From positions 65,995,626-66,059,625 of the forward strand of contig CM056379.1 in assembly GCA_029718625.1 (NCBI GenBank): a stretch of DNA of 64,000 bases, given 5' to 3'. This DNA comes from Synaphobranchus kaupii (Eukaryota; Chordata; Actinopteri; Anguilliformes; Synaphobranchidae). Made by a program: the position numbers and the translations under genes. Under the pieces are notes generated by a model, which made no database searches, was not told where the DNA came from, and worked only from the letters and a program-made list of their open reading frames with translations. Shown here piece after piece: positions 24,833 through 35,699 of this stretch; the stretch's first letter is position 1, and every line of letters starts with the position of its first letter.

Positions 24833-25967
24833 CAATTGAAGTCGGAAGTTTAAAACTCATTTTTAACCACTCCACAGATTTCATGTTAGCAAACTATAGT
24901 GTTGGCAAGTTAGTTAGGACATGTACTTTGTGCATGACAAGTAATTTTTCCAACAATTGTTTACAGACAGATTATTTCACTTTTAATTCACTATATCACA
25001 ATTTCAGTGGGTCAGAAGTTTACATACACTAAGTCGACTGCCTTTAAATTTTTAATATTTGGTCGCATATCGTCTGCATGCCATGACTTCCTCATGTCTG
25101 TGACCCAACAACATCAAAAGACTCTTGATATCTTATTTTCTGGTACTCTTACAAGCGATACTATAACGTCTCTGCATTTGAATGGATCTCTATGGGAATT
25201 GGGGGGTGGGACTAGATTTAGCTGTAAATTACACTGGAACAGTATGGAAACACATGGTTGGCTAAATGGCTCTAAGTCATCAAGGGTCTGACGTATCAAA
25301 CAAGCCTTAAATCATCACTCTGCTGCCAGAAATACAGTAGACATGGACGGATAACTTGAAGGGTTTCTTCTCCTGACTTCCATAGAGTTCAACAGGAAAA
25401 TTTGTCAGGAGAAACAACCCTTAGTGATCCATCCATATCTACTGCATATCTGGCAGCAGAGTGATGGTTTGAGGCTTGTTTGATACCTCAGACCCTTGAT
25501 GACTTGCATCCATTTTACCAATCATGTATTCCATACTGTTCCAGCATAATTTACAGCTAAATCTAGTCCCACCCCCAATCTCAATTGCCATAGAGATCCA
25601 TCCAAATGCCGAGACGTTATAGTATCGCTTGTACCAGAAAATAAGATATCAAAAGTCTTTTGATGTTGTTGGGTCACAGACATGAGGAAGTCATGGCATG
25701 CAAAGGATATGCGACCAAATATTAAAAATTTAAAGGCACAGTCAACTTAGTGTATGTAAACTTCTGACCCACTGGAATTGTGATAGTGAATTAAAAGTTC
25801 TAAATAATCTGTCTGTAAACAATTGTTGGAAAGATTACTTGTGTCATGCACAAAGTAGATGTCCTAACTGACTTGCCAACACTATAGTTTGCTAACATGA
25901 AATCTGTGGAGTGATTGAAAATTAGTTTTAATGACTTCAACCTAAGTGTAACTTCCGACTTCAACTG
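24833..25967. mobile_element. Sleeping Beauty-type Tc1 foldback: near-complete 1.1-kb palindrome
   Basis: The ends are CAATTGAAGTCGGAAGTTTA and (minus strand) CAGTTGAAGTCGGAAGTTAC, flanked by TA on both sides (24831-24832, 25968-25969). Outer and inner direct repeats (AGAAGTTTACATACACTAAG at about 25015 and its complement at about 25750) are present in both arms. The palindrome continues through the interior (GACGTCATAT-free arms such as AAAAGACTCTTGATATCTTA against TAAGATATCAAAAGTCTTTT) to a centre near 25400. No transposase is encoded. Confidence 0.85.
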
Positions 25968-27092
25968 TACATTCACTCTCGCTCTCACGCACGCACTCTC
26001 AATCTCGGTCTCTCACTCACACATTCAACTCACCCACGCTCTCAAAAATCTTGCACTCTTACATACACTACTGTCTCTCACACCATGCAGCCTGTGCTCT
26101 GTAAGGTTAAGGTTGTGTTCCAAAACAGCGTTTCATGCTGTTTTAAAATGTAGTTCCTTTTATTGCCAGTGAGTTTATTCGATAATAATTCTTCCTCATT
26201 TCATTCCTTGATGAAACATCTTCCCCTCACTCTTTTCACTCTTTCACACATACACACATGCACACACACATTTTCACTCAACCACTCTCTTGCTCACTCT
26301 CTCGCGCGTGCGAAAACACTACACTCGCACTCACGCGGAGTTTGGAAATATGGTTAAAAAATTTGAGCTGCAGCGTGTTCTCTGTATATGTTAAAGCTTG
26401 TATTCCAAAGCAGTGTCTCAAGTTTGTAATTTAAAGTGAAAAAAGGGAGGAGGGGTCTGAAGACTAGACTAAGCCACTGTTAACCAAGCTACTTTCTGGA
26501 AGTGAAGGAAAGAAAAATAAAATTTTCAGGATGCTTGTGAATTGTTAAGGTCTTTTTTGTATTTTTTTATGCGGTTCTGTCATATATTTATGGTTTAGGC
26601 AAGAGAACAAATATGTCAGTTACTAGAATTAAACTGCATTTTAAGATAGCTAGACTATCTTAAAATGGCGTGGAAGTTTAACACATTTCGCATTGAAACT
26701 GTCAATTCGAATGAATGACATTTCAATCATATCTACAAATAAGGCAACAGGATCTGGGCCGTATCTGCCCTGGATGTGAAGGGGCTGATGGTGGAGGCTG
26801 GGGCAGAGCTGGGCCTGTGTCAGTCTGACAGTAAATTAGTCCGCGCCACCTTTGGACGAGGCGTGAAAATGAGTCACGGATCTGTGTCGGATCTGGACTG
26901 GTTATAATGAAATTCAAGGTTGAACTGGGCCAGTTCTGGCCCTAACTCGCACCAGATATGCAAAACGGATCAGTGCCGGTAATGGCCCGTTGTGCAAATT
27001 TAAGCCGGGCCAAATCCGTTTGCCAAATCTGTTACAGATCTTCAGAATGATTTGGACTAGATCTGGGCCAGAGTAATTTTGCTATCAGGGTA

Positions 27093-28785
27093 GTGAGCCT
27101 ACGCCGAGAGTATTATTAGCAGCGCGTCTGACCGCGCAGCAACGCCGACATGAGACTTGTCGAATTACCCTTACCCATTCTTGGTCCCTCTTTTAGGATT
27201 TTTGGAATCAAAACGTTGTTTTCCCCCTATCATCCCCGCTATTAGACCACAGAGGTGCTGGACATTTAACTAAGTTAACGTTATAGTAGCGACTAACGTG
27301 TTAGCTAATGTTGTCATACAATTTCTTCTTACCATGGAAAATCCCCTAACGTTAGATTCTTGTTTACATTGTCGGACGGATGTTAGGGAAGTCTGTTACC
27401 ACGGCAGCACTTTCGCCACAAATCAGCAATTATATCGTGAAATAGCCTTCCCTCTTTGAAAACAAAAAAGAAAGAAAAGTGAACTTTAGTCCCAAAAGTT
27501 ATCATCGCCATTATCATTATCATCGTGTAACAGATTTCCCGAACATCTGTCCGAGAATGTAAACAGGTCGGGGATTTTTCACGGTAAAAAAAAATTACGT
27601 TAGCTAGGTAGCTATTCACAAAAGTTAGCACAATTGTGATAGCTAAGGTTAGCTAGCCTATAAATATTAAATATAATATTGCAAATCAACTGTCAATTTC
27701 CAACGGTTTATACAAACAGCAAATTCACGTGAATGGAACGCTATAGCAAGCTAACAGATGGCTACAATGACATCAACGTTCGCTTACAACAAAATAGCCA
27801 TATGAAAACTACAAAAACTCACAAATGCCTGACATGATTTTAAAAAAGGACCATCGTAGAGTATGTTCTATTTCTGTAAATTTATTTTGACCAGTATTAC
27901 ACAATAAAACCAAAACATAAAGACGTAGACCTAGATTTAAAACCTATGCGGAGCTGTCACTAGCATCCGCTCCCATTCATTCAAGTCTCCGGCGCTGGTC
28001 CCATTGGTTATTTACTTCCTCAAATCGCAAAGAATCATGGGTAGACAGTAACGTCATTGTCCAGTCCTTCTTTTTCTGGTCATAGAGACAAACCCGTAAG
28101 CGTTGCGTGCATAGAGCTACTTGATTGGGCCGTTGAGAGATGGGGATCTTATCTTATGCAATCCGTTCATGATCAGTGCTGACCTGTTCATTTTCAATAT
28201 GCTTATATTTTCAAATGTCTAACGTTAGTGTTCATTATTACTATTGTTATATAACTTTACCAATCTACACATCTCTATCATTTCATTTATTGTTCATCAT
28301 TACCAATCTAAAAATGTCCAGAGTCTACTTAAATGCATTTGAACTCTCTATGACTTCACTAATATTCAATTTAGTCTCTCTGCTAATATGTTAATTTTAT
28401 CAACGAATCTCATGTTTAATTGAATGGCATACATTTGACATTAAATAATGAATTTAACTGTTTACATTGTTATTGGTCTTGATGTTAATAGTCCTTCACA
28501 AAAAATGGAAAAAAAGCCTCATTACTGGCATCTCTGTGATGTTGACTGCTATTGTGTAGCTATGAGGGCCAAGGAGTGGCAAAGCATTTACTAATGTCTA
28601 CTAATCAACTAATTACTGATCAAAATAAATGTCTAAAGCTAAAACAAGGACTATGTATGAGGTTTAAACATTTGTCATTTGAATTTAATCATTTAGAATG
28701 TTGGGCGGCCATATTGGCTGGGCAGTCTGAGTGCTCAGTGTTCCAGAATTCCATGGCAGTTAGTGAGTTAAGGAGTTTTATATTT
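27093..28785. other. No gene recognised
   Basis: AT-rich sequence. It contains only the right arm of the outer inverted repeat (27990-28085). Confidence 0.4.
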
Positions 28786-28786
28786 A

Positions 28787-28924
28787 AGCAATAAGGTACG
28801 AGACGCAGTACTATATCGTCACAGTTAAAGGGTGTTGTTAGGCCCGACGCGAAGCGGAGGGCTGGCAACCCTTTAACTGTGACTATATTGATGATATTGT
28901 ACGTCGTCGAGTTACCTTATTGCT
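28787..28924. repeat. Palindromic MITE-like repeat
   Basis: AGCAATAAGGTAC ... CACAGTTAAAGGG is mirrored by CCCTTTAACTGTG ... GTTACCTTATTGCT with a short GC-rich centre (GCCCGACGCGAAGCGGAGGGC). It resembles a foldback repeat common in fish. A loosely similar TATATCGCGA phrase occurs at about 33523. Confidence 0.55.
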
Positions 28925-30144
28925 TTTATAAAACGGTTGCCAGCTATATTGTAAATAATATATAAGGACAAGGCACACTTTCAATAAAACTATTTTTAAT
29001 TAACGTTAATTTAATTTCAACAGCAGAGAAAATAGTCCCCAGTGTAGCTGTTGCCATGCAACACAAAGCTAGGAATGGAATGCTAGCTAGCAAACGAACT
29101 AATAGCTACACTGTAAAAAATAGCTGTAAATTTACAGCAAATTTTAACAGTAAACTACTGTTTAAATTTTTTTACAGTATCCTACTGTAGAACGCAGTGC
29201 ATTGTGGGAGTTTTTGTACTGGTAGGTTTGTTTACAGTAAATTACTGGAGAATGCATTGCATTTTGGGATGTCAATGGAAAAAAACGAGGTAAAGTTTTG
29301 GCGGGGAGTGAAAGAAATCAGTTAACTTCTTCCTTGATTCTCGGGAGCCAGCACAAGGTTCTTCAGCCAGGGAACGCGTTTTAACGTGGATTTTGGTACG
29401 TATCCAGATAGCTGTCACTATTCCACTGGCATTTGCTGCTTATAAAACGTTAAAATTGTGGGAATACAAAAGTTAGTAGAACTTGCATGGCAAATATATT
29501 GTTAGCTAATGAATTGTGTCTTAGATTTTTTGTCTTTGTTCATTGTTATACCTGTTAGCCCAAGTAACTAATCGTATCAGAGAGCTAGTCTGAGTAATAG
29601 GTGGAAGTGAACTAGGTTTGAGGTAGTTTTATGCTAGCGAACCTCTGTTGGGGGTGGCGGCAAGTAGGCTAACGTTAACTTACGATAACGAAAGGTGCCA
29701 GCTGAAATTAACATATAGCATATAGGCTAACGTTATATAACAATCAACGTCTGTATAAGAACTTGGTAGTTCAAGGCAGTTTTGACGAACTAGCTCACAA
29801 GGATAGGCCTAATACGTTTGCTAACTGATATAACGTTAAGCTAGCTGGTGGTGGCAGACAACCAAACGGCAGCTAATATCCAATATTGACGTGAGTGTAG
29901 TTTATTAAGCACGATATTTTCTGACGACGTAAAATGTGTGCATACAGCATAGCTACAACGTATGTAGCTAACAGCTTGGCTAGCAAGAGGAGTCAGACGG
30001 TGTATCACATCACGAATACACTAACGTGAACTAACGTTACACAGTCCAGCTCAGACACAGTTGAACGAAGTCAGAGCGCACAAACATTATTAGGCAGCGT
30101 GTTTCAGCTTCGATTTTCTCCTCCTCCTCCTACCTTCTGAATTA

Positions 30145-32022
30145 ATGCCGTGCTACAGGCACTTCCACTTATTGACCGACATTCCAATTTTGCCTCAGTT
30201 GGAACAGTCCTTCCAAGAAAAGGGGAAGAGAATTGCCCAGTATTTCAAGAACAAACCAACAAATGACATACAGGCTGTCCTCTCAATGGGCGATGAATGT
30301 GCAATGGCTCCCCATATCATCCAGCTCCTCATGGCATATTTCAAGGAGAAGAGCGATGCCATATTCATCCAGGCTGATGTAAGTTAAAACAATGCTCATA
30401 TCATCAATCAAAGTACATGAACTGCACAACCAATTTTACTAATTATTTGACTTGATGTTGTCCTAATGAAGTTATTGTTTTGCAGGTGTCTGCCACACCA
30501 GCTGACATAGAGAGGACTTTCCCCCTGCCAGACAGTCCAAGACTGATTGTTCTAGGTTTGTATCATTCATTGCATTTCATTTATTGTTTGTTCTGTGACA
30601 GTCTGTTTTTTGTTCATAATTATTAAGGGGTATGAAAACTTCTTGGGGACACTATTTGAATGTAATCCTTATTATTGCTTGTTTTAGGCGACATGTTGAT
30701 GACCACACAGAAGTGGATGCTAAGTATTGAGGGCCAGGTGGTGTGTGAGGCACAAAGTTCAACAGCAACCTTTGTGTCTGGGATTGCAGCAGTCTTCGCC
30801 AGCTTTTATAATTTTAATCTTCAGTATCAGGAAGAAGCCGAAAGTACGCTCAAATTCATTCAAAGGTAAAAATAAATAAAAAATAATGTGCACAAGCATT
30901 TTTGTAGTGATTTCTGTTAATTGTTTAAAGGGATAGTTTGGAATTTTGGACATAATGTCTCAATTCTGACTTACCCATGATGGAAACCATTAATGGAATG
31001 GAATTAATGGAAACCATTTTCAGCTAATTCCATGCTGTCCTTCTTTTGGACATACACACGTTGCTAATGCTAGCGCAACTCTATGGTAACCGGTAGCATC
31101 CACTACCAAACTCACTTAAACACTCCATAGTGCACCCAAAGCAAATAAAATACCACAACAGTCTATCAGGGTTATTTTGAGTGTTTATACCATAATCTTT
31201 GAAGTCAAACTTGCCGGCACTGGTCGACTACATCAACAAAGAAGAGCAACAAGTTGCAATGGCCACATTCGCTCCGCTGCCGTACTTCCACAGAGAATAT
31301 AGGTCAGCACAAAGTAAAGGATTCAATGATAGTTTGACTTAAAAAATGATGGTATAAACACTCAAAATAACCCTGATAGACTGTCTGTTATTTGCTTTGG
31401 GTGCACTGTGAAGTGTTTAAGTGCGTTTGGTAGTTGATGCTACCGGTTACCATAGAGTTGCGCTAGCATTAGCAATGTGTGTGTCCAAAAGAAGGGACAG
31501 CATGGAATTAGCTGAAAATGGTTTCCATCAATCAACTACATCATGGGTAAGTCATAATAGAGACACTATGTCCAAAATTCCGAACTATCCCTTTAATAGT
31601 GATTTGTTTTATTCTGTGTTTTTATTTTGCTTTATTTTCTGCTTACGTAAGTTTAATTTTCACAGGGCTGCCTATTTTTATCCAATTATGTATTATGCTA
31701 TGACTGTATTTTACCCTGTGACTCGACTGACTTAATTCTGTACTTTTTCCTGGTTGGTCAGGGAAATCTGGCAACCTACTATTGACTGGTTCTGTAGTGT
31801 AGGACCATAGGTTAGCCTTGATTAAGAATGTCTCATGTTTCTTTGACTTTGCCTTACAGAAGTTTTCTCGGTATCAATCCGGAAAGGGGTTCAAAGGCCA
31901 GACACGGAAAGGTCATCAGCAAAAAATCTGGACGGATGGTCCAGAAGAAACCTGAGACCATGAATCCCCATGTATGCTCACTTCTGAGAAAGCTGGTGGA
32001 TTTTGAGTGGAATGCAGTTTAA
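30145..32022 (+). CDS. Intact four-exon gene of a teleost multicopy family of unknown function (C-terminal part)
   Basis: Exons: up to 30378, 30486-30555, 30688-30865 and 31860-32022 (stop TAA). All three introns have GT/AG borders and the phases fit exactly (0, 1, 2). The translation runs without a stop: HFHLLTDIPILPQLEQSF, MAPHIIQLLMAYFKEKSD, ERTFPLPDSPRLIVLGDML, FVSGIAAVFASFYNFNLQYQ, LKFIQRSFLGINPERGSKA, PHVCSLLRKLVDFEWNAV. This end block (FIQR.F..INP..G.K ... NPHV..LL..L..FEW) matches a high-copy fish protein family with no known function. The start is unsure: ATG at 30145 is open, but an AG at 30158-30159 could be a splice acceptor from upstream exons. A poly(A) signal lies at 32333. Confidence is high for a spliced gene, moderate for the family. 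Confidence 0.7.
30929..31592. mobile_element. Kolobok-like foldback MITE in the intron of the spliced gene
   Basis: AGGGATAGTTTGGAATTTTG at the left and its complement at the right are flanked by TTAA on both sides (30925-30928, 31593-31596). The arms are about 270-300 bases with a short loop at about 31215-31310. The TTAA target and the shared arms with the THAP-carrying element at 38763-40071 point to Kolobok rather than piggyBac. Confidence 0.75.
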
Positions 32023-32332
32023 GAAAATGTATAGGTATGGAAGTGTATAGGTATTGCGGCCGTGTCCAGGTTTGGATTCCAAATATGGGTTTTTTGGTTT
32101 ATAATCAAAAATGTGTTTTAATTTCTTGGATTTTATTTATGATTATTATTAGTTGTGAAACCATGACAGATTCTACTTTATTTTTTTGAGGAAATCTAAG
32201 TGTTACAGCACTCCTAAACAAACAAAAAAAGTGTTGAAAAAAACTTTCTCTGAGCAATTGCATCAGTAAAAAATGTACTTTTTCTGTACTTTGGAGCCTA
32301 AAATGAAGCTCATTTTCAGTTTTTAATTTAGC

Positions 32333-32338
32333 AATAAA
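32333..32338 (+). promoter_or_regulatory. Poly(A) signal AATAAA of the spliced gene
   Basis: AATAAA lies about 310 bases after the TAA at 32020-32022 of the four-exon gene. It is followed by GT/T-rich sequence (TTGTGTGGGCTTTACTTTTT), a normal downstream element. Confidence 0.5.
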
Positions 32339-33654
32339 AGGAAAATGAAGCATTACTTGTGTGGGCTTTACTTTTTGCATATACGTACATTTTGTTTTGG
32401 TTGATATCAGTTCAGGACGCATCTGTTTTTGATTACTACCCAACAAGTGAACAGCGAACTATGTTGTGCTGATGTTTATAAGGTGTAATACACAATAACA
32501 CAGGCATGTTCCCAAAGGGCATACACGATTGTGGACTAATAATTATGTCTAACTTGAATATAGTGAGAAATTGAAGGTGACTTATTTGATATGGTTTGAT
32601 TGCAACCAGATTTGTGCAAAGATAACAAAGCATAATCTTTAAATTACTGTAGATTTACAATGCAGTATTGTCCTGTAAACTGCAGTAGAATACTGTAAAA
32701 TATACAGCTTTTTTACTGTAATTTCAGTTAGATTTCCATGACGCTTAACATCTCATTTGAATACAGGGCTGTAAAAAAAGTGTCATACTGTAAATAATAC
32801 AGTAATGAACTGTAAATAATTTACAGTAGTGCTTACAGTAATTTACTGTTTATATATTTTACAGTTATTTCCTGTGAATTTACAGTACTTTACTGGCAAC
32901 TCTGCTGCCAGTAAATTACTGTAAAATTTACAGTACATTTTTTACAGTGTAGCGTTATAATAATAATCACAATGATAATATAATGTAATAGTTATAACGT
33001 TAGCTAAAACAGTTATCTATATATAGCCTATACAGACGTGAAGTAACGTTAACTTGCTTTCACACAACCAGTCGGTAGGCTATGTTTACAGCTAGCTAAT
33101 TACTAAGCCTAGCTAGCTAAATGCAAACTAAATTCTTATTTCCAAACTGAATAGTTACTGCACCTCTAACCACAAAAATGGTTTGCTACATTAAAGTTGC
33201 CGTAACGTGCTGAATACAAACTTTATCTGCAGATTTAGCTTACGTTTTAACCGGTTTCATGAATCAGCTGTAACCCTAAACGGTTGCTATCGTTACTAGC
33301 ATAAAAGAGATTAATCTGGCTCTCCAGTGAGAATGTCACTCCACCGTTAGCTAATTTCCTTTGCAGTGTATTTGGTTTCCAGTAGCTTTAGATTTTATGT
33401 CCACTCACGGACATGATTTCTCTAGCCTCTAGCCCAGCATCAGAAAGTTTTTGCGGCGGACATGCAGAGTGATATTAATTACGTCCAGGTAAACAGGTGT
33501 ATTATTGCATCATAGGGGTACTATATCGCGAATATAGACACAGCTTTGAACGCCTCTCAACCAATCACAATGACCTGGAGAAGATTATACTCCATGCAAG
33601 CTCTTTAAGAGAAAGAGAATAAGCTACATATACAATACCTTGTTGTCTTTAAGT

Positions 33655-34265
33655 AAGACAAATACTGAAACTAGTAGGATCTCCTGGCAAATGGACCTCG
33701 GTACCGATATTGAAGTAACGGAGTGGGAGTCACTATTTGTAAATGCAAAAAAAATATCTTCCTGCTATAAATCTTATGAAATGGCATTTTAAATATTACA
33801 CAAATTACAGATGACTCCTAGCATTAGAAGTAAATATGACCGAACTTGCTCTCCCGTGTCCTGAATGTAAACAAAGAGGCACTTATGTCCATTTGCTTTG
33901 GTATTGCCCACAAATTAGGAAGTTTGGGTTGAGGTTGAATCACAGATTTCTCTAATGTTAGGAGTCCAAGTGGATTTGAATCCCCTCCAGTGCCTTTTAG
34001 GTTACCATCCCTTAGAAACAGAAATACAGAGCCATGGAAAACTAACAGTTGCTTTGGTTCTCAGGCCGCCAGACAATCTTACAGCTATGGATTTACCAAA
34101 CTGCTCCCACAATTTCACATTGGTTAAAAAATATTTTCAATATCTTTCCATTAGAAAGATTAACATATGTCCTAAATGGTAAATTAGACACCTTTCTCAT
34201 AATATGGAACCCTTTGTTTCACTACTTGGGACAGGAACTGTCTGATGTATACTTAAAGGAATAGC
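33655..34265 (+). pseudogene. L1 LINE ORF2 C-terminal fragment (decayed)
   Basis: WQMDLGTDIEVTEWESLF near 33690 matches the W..DL...I....W segment after the L1 reverse transcriptase. It is followed by YDRTCSPV*.*TKRHLCPFALVLPTN in shifted frames (normally a C..C...GTL.H..W.CP motif) and then LGVQVDLNPLQCLLGYHPLE. Stops and frameshifts are present. This may be a separate insertion from the 7.7-11.1 kb L1 piece. Confidence 0.65.
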
Positions 34266-34702
34266 CACTCCTGACACACCTATACTAACAGCTTAAAGAA
34301 AGTTCAATGAATGTTTACTTATGAAAGAAGTAGAATAATAGAAATGTATAGTGTGTTTGAGAACTGTATGTAAAATCACAGACATCAGAAATGTAGGAGG
34401 TCTGACAAATGTATTAAATGTATTGCTTAGTGATTTGTATGTGTTTCACATACCTGTTTTGTATGTGTGTGTGTACGTTTATGTGTGTCTGTTTGTCTGT
34501 GTGTGATCGTCCAAACAAAGGTAAAATATCATGAATGGAGCTTTTTATCTTTTCAAACGTTCGGTTCTGGATGTCGTGATTTTATGAGGTAGCTATACAA
34601 TGTTATGTTCTAACAAAGTTCAGCATGCCTTTAACTATGGTTAGCGATACGAAAACAACTCGAGCAAATAGCTTTGACTCTGTACACTTAACTTACCATA
34701 TT

Positions 34703-34969
34703 TTAAGGGACAGAAATATCAGCAGGGATTGGTACCGCATCTTCATTCAGTCTAAGGTGACGTTGGCCAGCATACCCCAATTCAACCTGGGCATAGTTCT
34801 CGTAACAGTCCCACGAAAAATGGTTGTTGCACATAAACATGCCAGCGGTGCTGGTCATTATCGCCAGACCCAAAATGCGCAGCCAGAGTACAGCTCTCTC
34901 CGGATTGCTGGGGAAAGCATGTAATCCGCTGATGCATTTGCACCCAGAGAAAGCACACTTGTGATCCAT
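34703..34969 (-). CDS. THAP-domain ORF (intact single exon)
   Basis: The 88-codon frame from ATG 34969 (MDHKCAFSGCKCISGLHAFP) has the THAP zinc-binding pattern C5-x4-C10-x36-C47-x2-H50. The expected HAFP motif, a hydrophobic core (VLWLRILGL), CNNHFSWDC and an AVP motif (residues 78-80) are present. THAP domains bind DNA and occur in host regulators and in P and Kolobok transposases. No further domain follows before the stop. It could be exon 1 of a longer protein or a solitary remnant. The sequence TTAAAGGAATAGCC at about 34254 hints at a nearby Kolobok-type end, but a matching partner was not found. Confidence 0.65.
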   Translation of the reverse strand: MDHKCAFSGCKCISGLHAFPSNPERAVLWLRILGLAIMTSTAGMFMCNNHFSWDCYENYAQVELGYAGQRHLRLNEDAVPIPADISVP

Positions 34970-34979
34970 CGCTCGTTGC

Positions 34980-35456
34980 TTGTAAATTGAAAATACTAGT
35001 ATGGAAAAAATTAACTTACAGTTGCTAACATAACTAGCAGAATTGGAAAAAAGCTAAACTTGAAAGAAACTAACTACAGGCTATCAGGAACAACAACTAA
35101 CAATAATGATTCCTTCTTAGGAATGTACTTATATTGGGGGCAGTAACAAAGTGCGAAACTGATTATGTAGTAGTACCAAAAGTACGACTGTCATTTTCAA
35201 CGATGCAACTCATTTTAGATTTTCAGCCTCGGAAGAAGAATAGGCGATGCAACGGCTAAAATACTGGAATTCAACATTTTACAAAATTGTAGACGTAATG
35301 CATACTATTGTTCTCTTCCATCTGAGGCAATGCCTAGATATTAGTTAACATCTCAAAAAATTTGTTTTAGTGTTTCCTACCCCTTTACATCCCTGAAACA
35401 TGGAATGAGAAAGCGACCGAGTGGGTCGCGTGCTACATATGCCGGGTTTGGCTCAC
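34980..35456. other. kansl1 intron sequence without recognised features
   Basis: AT-rich. It contains the 5' end of the intron that begins GTGAGC on the minus strand at 35456. Confidence 0.4.
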
Positions 35457-35646
35457 CTTGCGGCCAAGGCTGGCGACCACGGTGGGTCGGACGAGCCTCC
35501 GCTTCTTGCAGCCGAGGATAGGGCGCGTGCGGGCGGCCACACAGGTGCCGTCGGGGGGCAAGGGGAGGGGGGTGAGGTGCTGCTTTTTGCTGGTCTGTTC
35601 CTCCGGGCCCTCGGACGAAGCGCAGTCGACCAGGCCGGGGTGCAGG
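35457..35646 (-). CDS. kansl1: kansl1 coding exon ([17 protein letters not shown] region)
   Basis: KANSL1 is the scaffold of the nuclear NSL complex, which directs KAT8/MOF acetylation of histone H4. The exon reads [53 protein letters not shown]. Human KANSL1, recalled from memory, has LQPVLAD ... KKQRL ... [20 protein letters not shown] in the same order. The acceptor is TTTCTCCACCTCAG before 35646 and the donor is AAG/GTGAGC at 35457/35456. The exon is entered in phase 2, which exactly accepts the AG left by exon 57152-57040 and makes the codon AGC. An upstream AG at 35680 keeps the frame but aligns worse. It is GC-rich against an AT-rich surround, and a repeat starts just outside at about 35700. 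Confidence 0.88.
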
Positions 35647-35699
35647 CTGAGGTGGAGAAACGGTGTCACTCGTGATGAGCTACTACTAATAATAAAAAG

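Larger units (their letters stand above)
22099..27090. mobile_element. CCCTGATAG-ended element enclosing gene remnants (candidate)
   Basis: The left end CCCTGATAGTA follows TA (22097-22098). The right end TGCTATCAGGG precedes TA (27091-27092). The subterminal right arm (26740-27085) is rich in GGCCCAGATC-like and GATCTGGGCC-like phrases. The left arm (22110-22310) has similar but weaker ones. Only about 9-11 bp of inverted repeat are clear, so the pairing is moderately supported. The interior includes exon remnants at 23.2-24.0 kb and a hairpin Tc1 element. Confidence 0.4.
22013..28085. mobile_element. Outer 6-kb inverted-repeat element (candidate)
   Basis: GACCAGAAAAAGAAGGACTG and the next ten bases (22016-22045) are repeated perfectly inverted at 28052-28081. 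CAATGGGACCAGC (22080-22092) is inverted at 27994-28006. The two arms are thus about 80-100 bases long with the same order. Exact ends and target duplication are unclear. The space between is filled by a second TIR element (22099-27090) and about 0.9 kb of AT-rich DNA without a gene. Confidence 0.5.
29109..32949. mobile_element. CACTG-ended TIR element carrying a spliced gene
   Basis: The left end CACTGTAAAAAATAGCTGTA and the right end, read on the minus strand, CACTGTAAAAAATGTACTGT are imperfect inverted repeats of about 30 bases. They are followed by extensive TTTACAGTAA-type subterminal repeats, especially at 32640-32940. TA flanks both sides (29107-29108, 32950-32951). The interior carries a complete-looking four-exon gene and a nested Kolobok-like MITE. 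No transposase is visible. The superfamily is not settled; these ACTGTAAA repeats are abundant in fish. Confidence 0.6.

Noticed and set aside
24690..26340. CRISPR-like array
   Set aside because: CACT/CACA runs are irregular microsatellites without equal-length unique spacers, and the context is a vertebrate genome.
29109..32949. CACTA (EnSpm) assignment from the CACTG ends
   Set aside because: The flanks support only a 2-bp TA rather than a 3-bp duplication, and no CACTA transposase is present. Left unclassified.
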